Source: Tetradesmus obliquus (lineage: Eukaryota > Chlorophyta > Chlorophyceae > Sphaeropleales > Scenedesmaceae). From it: a DNA stretch of 64,000 nucleotides. Each line of letters begins with the position of its first letter. Position 1 is the stretch's first letter. The stretch spans positions 1,488,001 to 1,552,000 of the forward strand of contig CP126203.1 of the NCBI GenBank assembly GCA_030272155.1, written 5' to 3'. The position numbers were made by a program, and so were the translations under genes. Positions 25,701 through 33,300 of this stretch are shown piece after piece. Below the pieces are notes generated by a model, which was not told where the DNA came from, searched no databases, and saw nothing but the letters and a program-made list of their open reading frames with translations.

Positions 25701-28700
25701 TGGTGTCTTTAAGTGCTGGCGGCCCGGCAGCAGTGGCCTGCAGCCGCCGCAGCTTGTCGCTGGCCTCCCGCAGCTGCTCGCTGGCGGTTGACGCACCGCT
25801 GTAACCGCCGCCGCCGCCTGCGCCGTACGCGCCATAAGCGCCGATGCGGCGGTTGGGCGGCAGCGGCGGCAGGCCATGCTCCGATTCCGCGGCATCCTGC
25901 AGAAACAAAAGAATTACAAATAGAGAACTAGCTCCTAAATGTTTACTTGAAAACACCAGTTACTGTCAGGCTGTCAACCACTTCATGTGTAGTTGCTCAA
26001 CACACGGCTAAATCAGGCAACTGCTGGGTTGAGCCGAAAACAAAGAACAGAGCTGCAGGCAAGCTTTGACTACGCACCCGTCTCCAAGCAAGTAGCATTG
26101 TACCGCTGTGAACCCAGCAATGCTCATTAAAACACGCTGCTTCCAAAACCCGCAATCTCACGCCCCGCACTTACATCCGCTGGCTCGTACGGCATGGCTG
26201 CCGCCGCTGCTGCTGCTGCCGATCCGCGCCTGCCGCCGCCTCCCTCACGCTCTGCTGCATCCTGCAGCTGAGTCATCAGGCTGGTCAGGCGGGCTGCTTC
26301 TGCTGCCTCCTCCATGGCAAGGTCCATGTCATCCACCTGGAAGGGCCTGCAGGAGCAAGAAATGACAGTATAACAGTCATGTGACAGTCAATCACCGGTC
26401 AGTGTAACACTCAGCAGGCTGGACAGGCGTGCTGCGTCTGCTGCCTCCTCCATAGCCGGGTCCATGTCATCCACCTGGAAGGGCCTGCAGGAGCAAGCAA
26501 GCAAACAACAGAATAACAGTAATGTGACAGTCAAAGTAACAATTGGTGTAACACTCAGCAGGCTGGACAGACATGCTGCTTCTGCTGCCTCCTCCATTGC
26601 CAGGTCCATGTCATCCACCTGGAAGGGCCTGCAGGGGTCATACCAACAGTCAAAGTAACACTTGCGTAACATTCAATGAATGTAACACTGGACGTGAATC
26701 TGCATGGGTTGCATGTGCAGCAGGTGCCACAGATTGCAGCTTCCATACTCACCCCTTTGCGCGCTTGCTGTCTGCTGTCTCCTGCTCCTCCTTGAGAGCT
26801 TCTCCTTTGCCAGCTTTTCATCAGCCTCAAACTTTCACACACCAACCAGAGACGCTCACACGCACTCACCCTTTCGCGCGCTTGCTGTCTGCCTTCTTCT
26901 GCTCCTCCTTGAGCTTTTCCTTTGCCAGCTTCTCATCTGCCTTGCGCCGCTCCTTGTCTGCTGCTGCGCCTGCGGCAAAGGCCTTGAGCCGCATCTGCTG
27001 CTCGCGCTGCAGCGCCAGCAGCCTGCAGGATGACGCAAATAACACAGTGCGACAAAAACCACATCATCAAACAGTGTGTTGAAAGCTGTTGTCCAAACAG
27101 GCATCAAAAGGCAGAGCACAAACATGGATAAGTACAACACAGTGCCACATTATCGAACAGCGTTTGGGGAGCTGTTCACTGCCTGTACAAGCGACTGCAC
27201 AGCAGACGCTCTGTGCTGCACTGGACTGGAATACTCATCTCTGCTAAACACGGCAGCATTCAGCTGGACCTCATACTCTGCCGCTGTGCAACAAAGTATA
27301 ATAACAACCAGAGCCCGGCAAACGCAAGCTGTGCATGCACAGCTGATTGCCCGCAGTAGCAGCCACAGCTGCAGCAGGCCACGCCAGGCCGGCAGCAACT
27401 CACCGCTGCTGCTGAATTACGTTGCGCTGGCCGCCAGGCAGCGGCAGGCAGCTGCAGCAGCAGCAATCAGAGGCAGCAGAGGGTTGGTGAGCGTGCGCGT
27501 GCTGGGCACCGTGATAGCATGCAAAAGCATGAAAAAGAAACTGCTGCTTATTCTAGCTGTTGTGACACAAGTGGCACTTGTGTCACAAAGAGTGCAAAGT
27601 GAAAGAAAGGATACTGCTGATCGTCCCAATTGCATGGCACGCGTTTGCATTTCTGATCCATGCTGAACAGGCGCTTCACTGATACGCCACCACCAGACAG
27701 TGCTACTGCGGCTGCAGTTCGTGGCGCACTATCCGCTGCTGCTGCTCAGCTGCTGCTGGCTGCACCAAATAACCCCCTCCGATGTTGCAAACAAAGCACA
27801 TAACAGCATATAAACCAAACCTACCTGGGGCAAGCCCACTCCCCCTCAGGCAGGTCTGGCCAGTCAAGCCCCAAGCAGTACACATGGTGGATACTGCCAA
27901 CTGCCCAGATGCATGGCATGCATGTGCATTTGTGTTCCGTTTTGAAGGGGCTGATTATTGAAACACCAACACCAGCCAGCGCTGCTGCTGCAGTTTCTGG
28001 CCGCTGCAGCTCAGCTGCTGCTGGCTCAACAACCCCAACTGCTGCTGCAAGCTAACATAAACGCAGCAAACAACAAACCTACCTGGGGCAAGCCCACTCT
28101 CCCTCGGGCAGGTCTGGCCAGTCAAGCCCCAAGCAGTACACATGGTGTGCCTGGGGGCAGAAGTCACACAGCAGCAGCGGGCTGAAACTGGGGTGGTACG
28201 TCTCAGCACACACCGAGCACTTTGCGTTATTCGCAGCATACGCCTGCTTCCGTAACTTTGCGTGCGCGGGGTTCGCTGCTCCGGGCGCGAGCGGCGCCGC
28301 CTGACTCAGGATCGCTGCTGCTGTCGCGGTGGGCGCTGCTGCCGCAGCGCCGTTTGCTGCTGCTGCTGCTGCTGCTACGCTGCTGCGTTTGAACTGCTCC
28401 CACAGCTCGTGTGCTACAGCTGGCTCCAGGTGTGGCATCAGCTTTGAGAGCACGTCTGCTACATTGATTGGCTGTGGGGAGTGTGTGAGGGTGAGCTGCA
28501 GCGTCTCAGCACTCATTGCTGCTAGCGGCAGCATCTTCCGGGCATCCTCATGATGCTCTAAGAGCTTGATTACTGCTTGCAGGACTTTGCACTGCTCCAG
28601 GCTGGGTGGCTGTGGCCGGCCTGCTGCTGCTGCGGCTGCAGCAGCTGCAGCGTGCACGCGTGCTGCTGCTGCTGCTGGCGCGGGTGCTTGGCTGGTGCCA

Positions 28701-28915
28701 TTAGTGTCTGCTGCTGCAGGCTTTGCTGCGTCGACTGGAGCAGCAGCAGCTGCAGCAGGGTCGGGTGCAGCAGCTGCGGCCGCGGCTGCTGGGTCTGCAG
28801 CAGCTGCTGCGTCCTCGTCTGGTACTGGCGCAGCAGCTGCTGCTGCTGGGTCCACTGCTGCTGGCGCGTCGGCTACTGCTGCAGTAGCTGCTGCTGCGTC
28901 GCCGTTCTCTGTCAT
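13251..28915 (-). CDS. Chromatin-remodelling type protein: PHD, coiled coil, DDT, WHIM, C-terminal PHD
   Basis: Twenty exons splice in frame: 28915-28083, 27451-27404, 27022-26870, 26346-26175, 25896-25696, 25077-24889, 24048-23956, 23784-23593, 22673-22569, 22190-22018, 21692-21490, 20532-20315, 19787-19656, 19269-19048, 18606-18462, 17521-16784, 16531-16335, 15872-15651, 14882-14628, 13424-13251 (about 1,554 residues). The N-terminus is Ala-rich. The first PHD (about 234-281) has CSVC, CDFC and HHVYC, and is closed by WACP-SC only if the 48-nt exon 27451-27404 is included. A charged coiled coil follows (about 281-345). The DDT region (about 470-662) includes ALAVAEFLSTFAGVC and WQELLRRYC. 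WHIM motifs are LGMDRHHQRYWHMQ and FVESAEGDSLGLIT with LNKRGSRESALHQ (about 845-904). The C-terminal PHD (about 1,455-1,530) has ECCVCGG, CCEVPGC, MHLGC and YYCPDHC. DDT plus WHIM is the ACF1/BAZ/RLT signature of ISWI partners in nucleosome spacing; that role is inferred. The donor at 22,568 is chosen over the AG-GTGTGT site because it alone keeps the frame. Confidence 0.9.
13405..14110. repeat. Six copies of the acceptor side of the last PHD exon
   Basis: The unit holding a CCTGCAG acceptor, then VPGCSVLMHLGC coding bases (minus strand), starts near 13,424, 13,544, 13,700, 13,820, 13,993 and 14,110 (spacings about 112-170). Three copies run through the whole YYCPDHCMSLQQPWLHAV segment. Because the preceding exon ends with CCE at 14,628, any of these acceptors would complete the PHD zinc site; only the 13,424 copy reaches the stop in the annotated frame. 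Confidence 0.85.
14848..15375. repeat. Five copies of the acceptor side of the 14,882 exon
   Basis: The block CTTGCGGCGCGGCTCCTGCAG (20 of its bases shared) and the acceptor behind it recur at 14,850, 14,963, 15,073, 15,221 and 15,330 (spacings 113, 110, 148, 109). On the minus strand each reads acceptor then ALQEPRRK. The copy nearest 14,850 continues into the Gly/Tyr-rich PHD exon; the other four lie in the intron before it. Confidence 0.85.
15420..16140. repeat. Partial duplications of the 15,872-15,651 exon
   Basis: The acceptor and the segment MSNLALSRIRTG to AEDRQ occur twice, at 15,872 and about 260 bp upstream at 16,133, where the copy ends in a possible donor after DRQ. A second, downstream partial copy near 15,430-15,540 repeats the PAPWEEALGLT-GMLDAAA segment. 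Either upstream copy has an intact acceptor. Confidence 0.8.
17495..17670. repeat. Two copies of the acceptor of the 17,521 exon, about 145 bp apart
   Basis: The sequence CTCAAACTC-TCCAGCATTTGGCC with the adjoining acceptor is present near 17,501 and 17,646. Both read acceptor then QMLEEFEAAL on the minus strand; only the 17,521 exon stays open for 738 nt. Confidence 0.75.
18540..18900. repeat. Three copies of the 18,606 exon acceptor, each with its own CAG run
   Basis: The block encoding AASEATAV-ASLSELEGLVS on the minus strand appears three times (exon at 18,606, copies ending near 18,733 and 18,866). Each is preceded by a run of CTG on the sense strand (plus strand CAG at about 18,619-18,652, 18,747-18,786 and 18,868-18,896). 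The microsatellite has therefore been copied together with the splice acceptor and then changed length independently. Confidence 0.85.
19425..19700. repeat. Three copies of the 3' end of the WHIM exon, about 120 bp apart
   Basis: Bases encoding NKRGSRESALHQ with donor GTGGGC occur at the true exon end (19,656) and again near 19,550 and 19,430 in the following intron. Donors remain recognisable in the first intronic copy. Confidence 0.8.
19895..20345. repeat. Four copies of the exon end carrying the WHIM motif RHHQRYWHMQ
   Basis: Equivalent bases at 19,903, 20,037, 20,170 and 20,313 (spacings 134, 133, 143). The 20,313 copy is the true exon end; the three in the intron still read RHHQRYWHMQ-like codons on the minus strand followed by a GTGGGG-type donor. 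Confidence 0.85.
20500..21005. repeat. Five copies of the acceptor side of the 20,532 exon
   Basis: The unit with a CTGCAG acceptor and codons for DTRDGTPDPAAAAAGAGF recurs at about 20,508, 20,611, 20,741, 20,874 and 20,978 (spacings about 103-133). Only the 20,532 exon continues into the WHIM motif. The copies sit upstream in the intron, each with a possible 3' splice site. Confidence 0.8.
21235..21800. repeat. Flanking copies of the 21,692-21,490 exon edges
   Basis: The exon end (LKRARSSSGLGG) is echoed downstream near 21,250-21,320, and the exon start (acceptor then DKRARELSMASTP) is echoed upstream near 21,770-21,800. Both edges of one exon have thus been duplicated outward. Confidence 0.75.
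22200..22630. repeat. Four copies of the DDT exon end NDVVNCFNMKAEISSR
   Basis: The segment appears in the real exon (22,673-22,569) and three more times near 22,470-22,440, 22,355-22,310 and 22,240-22,200 in the following intron. The last copy merges into the acceptor region of the next exon at 22,190. Copies keep the GCAGGTG-type donor. Confidence 0.8.
22677..22736. repeat. (CAG)20 microsatellite abutting a 3' splice site
   Basis: Twenty uninterrupted CAG triplets on the plus strand, which are CTG triplets on the sense (minus) strand. They end directly at the CTGCAG acceptor of the 22,673 exon and occupy the position of a polypyrimidine tract. Confidence 0.95.
22935..23645. repeat. Five copies of the exon end encoding TDDLIMVHAAVELGKQ
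   Basis: Equivalent bases at 22,937, 23,090, 23,242, 23,413 and 23,592 (spacings 153, 152, 171, 179). The 23,592 copy ends the true exon; the other four fill the intron downstream. All keep codons back to PGQCYASM and a GTGG/GTAA-type donor after GKQ. Confidence 0.9.
24208..24313. repeat. 52-bp direct duplication inside an intron
   Basis: A 52-bp unit beginning ATTGCAGAAACCAACACACT is present twice back to back (24,209 and 24,261) with no visible difference. It contains no exon sequence, unlike the neighbouring arrays. Confidence 0.85.
24321..24990. repeat. Exact 113-bp tandem array carrying an exon end and donor
   Basis: Six units with equivalent bases at 24,321, 24,434, 24,547, 24,660, 24,773 and 24,886, that is five successive spacings of exactly 113 bp. 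Each unit holds TYSSLVKYLLAQW codons (minus strand), donor GTGAGT and 60-odd intron bases. The unit at 24,886 is the end of the true DDT exon. Units 2-4 look identical; the outer ones carry substitutions. This is the most homogeneous and so probably the youngest array here. Confidence 0.95.
25000..25235. repeat. Two copies of the start of the DDT exon, 155 bp apart
   Basis: Acceptor plus DERQLHSLMDALAVAEFLSTF codons (19-20 residues shared) occur at 25,077 and 25,232. Both acceptors end in CAG before GACGAGCG. Only the 25,077 copy stays open to the donor at 24,888. Confidence 0.85.
25455..25775. repeat. Three copies of the exon end encoding PPALKDTIT
   Basis: Equivalent bases at 25,457, 25,576 and 25,691 (spacings 119 and 115). 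The true exon ends at 25,696; the two others lie downstream in the intron, each followed by a GTGAG donor, and the first also repeats SDKLRRLQA codons. Confidence 0.85.
26280..26640. repeat. Three copies of the acceptor side of the 26,346 exon
   Basis: The unit with acceptor CTGCAG and codons for PFQVDDMDLAMEEAAEAARL starts at about 26,346, 26,484 and 26,628 (spacings 138 and 144). All three acceptors are in the same phase, so each could open an exon; only the 26,346 copy extends to the donor at 26,174. Confidence 0.85.
26750..26965. repeat. Two copies of the coiled-coil exon end, 117 bp apart
   Basis: Codons for KLAKEKLKEEQKKADSKRAKG with donor GTGAGT occur in the real exon (ending 26,870) and again about 117 bp further into the intron (near 26,753). 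The second copy has a few changes. Confidence 0.8.
27825..28155. repeat. Two copies of the PHD exon end, 248 bp apart
   Basis: Codons for YCLGLDWPDLPEGEWACP and donor GTAGGT are present at the true end of exon 1 (28,083) and again ending near 27,835. The copy is nearly identical for about 70 bp. Confidence 0.85.
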
Positions 28916-30329
28916 GGCTACTGTGCCAGTCACCCTGCACACGCAGCAGCAGTTCAGCAGTAATACAAAGGCACGCACAAGTGAACGATTTGTTGCTGGA
29001 AAGCTTCAATGAACGCCACATAAGCTGCCTGCAGAGCCAAGGCATGCAATCAAGGTGTATGCAAGCTTCACGTGCACTTACGCTGATGCAAGGGTACCAA
29101 CCGACACCCCGAATGTCTGCAAAGTCTCACCAGAGCCATACCCAAACGTGCTTCGTGAATAGCAAGCACATCAGCAGCTCCTTTGTCCAGTTACAAGCAT
29201 GGCATGCACCTTACATCTGCATGCAGCTGCATGCTCCCTGCTTTCCTTGCCCACCAGCAAGGCAGTAGCACACTAGGCAGCCGCTGCCTCACTCTAGCAC
29301 CAGCTGGCAGTCAATGCTGCAGTGCAGCAACGTCAAACTGCCATGCATGCCCATATTCCTGGAAAGTAAGCTGCTAGAGAATGCTAACGGCCCTTGCATG
29401 CCGAGCTTTGCCGCTCAGGGCTTGCCCTGGGACAGTGGGGCCCCTAAACTGCCAACCGCAGCTGATCTGTATAGCTGCAACAGCAACGACGCAGCGGCCT
29501 CGGCTGACCCGCTACCCCCCGCATGCTACGGCTGAGGCCAACAACATGAGCCAGCGAGGCCAGAACAAGGCCCGTAACTCACAAGGTGTCGGGAAAGCAG
29601 GTGTTGCCTGCTTATAGCAGGCTTATAAAAGCTTCCAGCTCCACAGAATACCGCTCACGGCTCCAGATCGCCGTGGTGCCGAGCCCACTCGGCAGCCCGC
29701 TGCTGTAGACTACCGAGACGGCCAATCGCTCATGTTGCTGTCTCAAGTTTGAAAATGCAAGGGTGGAAACATAGGGAGGGTGGGTATATGAGCACGACAC
29801 AAGCCTACGGCACGAATGTGTGCAGTGAGCTCCCCCGAGCTGGTGCGATCTTATGTTTGCCGCAAAGGTTCGGCAGGGTTGCTGATTTACAGGTTATAAA
29901 GCTTCATGAAAAGCTATTTTCAGCGTCGACATGGTGTTGCTGCTCAAAACTCAAGGCCTTTAACGTAACAGCGCACAAACAAGAGCACTGCAACTTTTTC
30001 ACTTGGTGTAATCTTTCGAAAGATTTTCTTTGATTGTGATCAAGATTGCTGCCTGCACCTATTCAGCCAAGAGCCCATGCCCCAGCAGTGACTGCTGTTG
30101 TGCTGCCCCTTGTTCTCTCATACGCAGGATATCCTTTGATAGATTGCTTCCAATTCCCTGACTCGACGCTTCTTTTAAAACGCATATATTGTAAGGACTT
30201 GCACCAGCACGTCAGCCTTGCACAGCAGCAGCAGCAGCTGTAGCTTGCAGCGCAGGCCCAGCAGGGGGCGCAGGTGCCTGCTGCTGCTCAGCAGCTGCCT
30301 AGCTCTGCTGCTGCAGCCTCTTCGGCGCC
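28916..30329. promoter_or_regulatory. Shared upstream region of the divergent DDT/PHD and LEO1 genes
   Basis: 1.4 kb separates the two start codons, which point away from each other. A likely acceptor just upstream of the DDT/PHD ATG (GTGTGCAG at about 28,934 on the minus strand) suggests an intron in its 5' untranslated region. Apart from that I see no motif I can name and no coding exon. The stretch has fewer CAG runs than the genes on either side. Confidence 0.45.
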
Positions 30330-33300
30330 ATGTCGGACGAAATGGAGGACCTGTTTGGCGATGATGATGAGGACCAGCAGCAGCAGGAGCACGAGGGCAA
30401 CGTCCTGCAAGACGAGGACGCAGCAGCGCAGCAAGCAGCAGACGAGGAGGTAGATTATGCTGCTGGCTTAGAGGATGATATGGACGATGCAGCAGCAGCT
30501 GCAGGGGGTGATGCAGCAGGCGGCCTAGGAGCTGATGAAGAAAGGGAGCTGTTTGGAGGGCTGGAAGATGATGACGAGGATGCAGCAGCAGCAGGGCCGC
30601 AGGAGGAGCGAGGGCCACCTATCGATGTGCACGCGCCGCTGCTGCCGAGGTGCGTTGGGGGTGCATCTGCATGTGTGTATGGTTGATGGGATGCTCTGGT
30701 GGGGTGTTGCAGGCGGGTGGAGTGCAGCAAGGTGTGTTTGGCGCAGCAAGCATGGTGTGGACAAAAAGTGACACAGGGTCCGACGCAAGCTGTAGCGCCA
30801 TGCGCACATCACTCTATTGTGCAGCGGTGGTGATATTTTTCATTTTCATGGCAGTGCTGTTGCGGCCTGAGTGATGCCTGTGCTCAGGCTGGGGCGCAGC
30901 AGCTGGCAAGGAGCATGCATGCAGCTTGCAGGAGAGGCAGCAGCGCAGTAGCCACTGAAACAGCAAGCGCTACAGCATCTGCTGGAGCTGCAACTTGTGT
31001 GGAACTGGAGCGCAAGCAAGCCACCACAACCCTTCAATGACAACCACATGCGTCTATTGCAATGTTAGCTGCATGCAGGCTTGCTGCTGCAATGTGTACT
31101 GTGGCTGCTGGCTCCCCACATCGCAGCCATCCCAGGCATGATGCAGCAGGTCAACATCACTGTGTTGCCCCCTGCGCTTCTCTGAGACAGCAACCGCACG
31201 ACACTGGTATAGCGTCGCCTGCCAACAAGCAACTGTCCTGCAGGCCTGCTGCTGACAGCATGGTGCCCAACATCATACGCATTGAATCGCGGTCGTACGA
31301 CGCGGCGCTGTTTCTCATGGTACATCAAGTGTACTGCTGCCATCTTGCAGGCCTGCTGCCGACAGCGTGGTGCTGCTCTAAGTGCCCAACATTCTACGCA
31401 TCTCAGGCAGCCACCCACAACCCCACTGGTTCCAACTGGCTCCTGCCAACCGCACGTTTGCTGCTTTCCTGCAGGCCTGCCGCCGACAGCGTGGTGCTGC
31501 TCAAGGTGCCCAACATCCTACGCATTGAGCCGCGGCCCTATGACCCTGCGCTGTTTGAGGAAGGGGCAGAGGAGATCATGGACCCAAACACAGGCGTGGT
31601 GAAGACGCGGCCGCGCGACATCAACGTCGTGCGCTGGCGCCTCAAGTGAGCGGCAGCGCGTTCAAGGTTCTGGGTTGGGCGGTGGCTATGGAGGTTTAGT
31701 TGGGTTTGCAGCTATGCATGTTTGGTGGCAGCAGTGGCGTGTTGAGGGTTCTGCAGGTTGCCATTGCGGCTGTGGTTGAGGTTTCACCCTGCCCAGTTTG
31801 AGGAAGGGGCAGAGGAGATCATGGACCCCAACACTGGCGTGGTGAAGACGCGGCCGCGGGACATCAACGTCGTGCGCTGGCGCCTCAAGTGAGCTGCTGC
31901 GCGTTCACGGTTCTGGGTTGGGCGGGGGTTATGGAGGTGTGTTTGGGTTTGCAGTTCTGCATGTTTGGTGGCAGCAGGGTGCAGAGTGGTAGGGGTTCTG
32001 CAGGTTGCCACTTCGGCTGCAGTGAAGGTTTCACCCTGCCCATTGTGAGAAAGGGGCAGAGGAGATCATGGACCCCAACACGGGCGTGGTGAAGACGCGC
32101 CCCCACGACATCAACGTTGTGCGCTGGCGGCTGAAATGAGCAGCTGGGGCTGGTTGTTTTCGTTGTTTCCCTGCTTTTGTCATGCCCGCTGACATGGTGA
32201 AGACGCGCCTGCGCCACATCAACGTCGTGCGCTGGCGGCTGAAGTAAGCGGCTGGGGCTGGTTATGGGTTGGGCTGCGGTTGTTTTTCAGCGCTGTGGTG
32301 CGGCTGTTTTGCGTGCTTGTGTGATGTTGACGGCTGTGGTCAATATGCAGCCGTGCAGCATTAACGAGGGTATTGTGTTACTTCAACTGCCTGCGTCTTC
32401 TGTCGTCTGCCTGTGTGCAGGGTTGGGGAGGATGGGCAGCTGGCGCGTGAGAGCAGCGCGCGCTTTGTCAAGTGTGCAGTATGCACTCTCTACCCTTCCT
32501 GCTCACCTCATCCAACATACACTGTGCCAGCCGCTCCCCCGCCATTCAACCAGCACCCAACTGACAATGCCAACTTCAAACCACTTGTGTGCAGGGCTGG
32601 GGCGGGGAGGATGGGCAGCTGACGCGTGAGAGCAACGCGCGCTTTGTCAAGTGTGCAGTATGCACTCTCTACCGTTCTCGCTCACCTTCAACCAATATGC
32701 ACTGTGCCAAGCGAGCTCTTTATGGCATAGGTGATGCAGCCCACCCGTGCTTCTCCCTCCACTCAAGCAGCAACTTCAGTTCTTGATCAACGACTATTGA
32801 AACCAACTTTCAACCGGCTGTGTGCAGGGTTGGGGAGGATGGGCAGCTTACTCGTGAGAGCAACGCGCGCTTTGTCAAGTGGAGCGATGGCAGCGAGAGC
32901 ATCGTGCTGGGGGATGAGGTGCTGAATGTGACCCGGCAGCAGCACGCAAAGTCACACTCGTACCTGTACGCGGTGAGCTGCAGTTTGACTGGGTTGACCA
33001 AAATTGACTAGGGGTTGACCAAGGTTGACTAGGCTGGGCGATAAAATGCTCACCATGACCCGGCAGCAGAATGCAATATTACGCTCACACTTGTAAACTG
33101 TGAATGGTGTTGTTTGCATGGGGTTGACAAGGGCTGACTAGGGGTTGACCAGGGTTGACTAGGGTTGACTGGGGTTGACTAGGCTGGGTGATGAGGTGCT
33201 CAATGTGATCGGGCAGCAGCACGCTACAGGCACACACCTACCTGTGTGCAGTACGTCGTTGGCGCTGATTTTCAACAGGTGCTTTATGACGTCATTGAAG

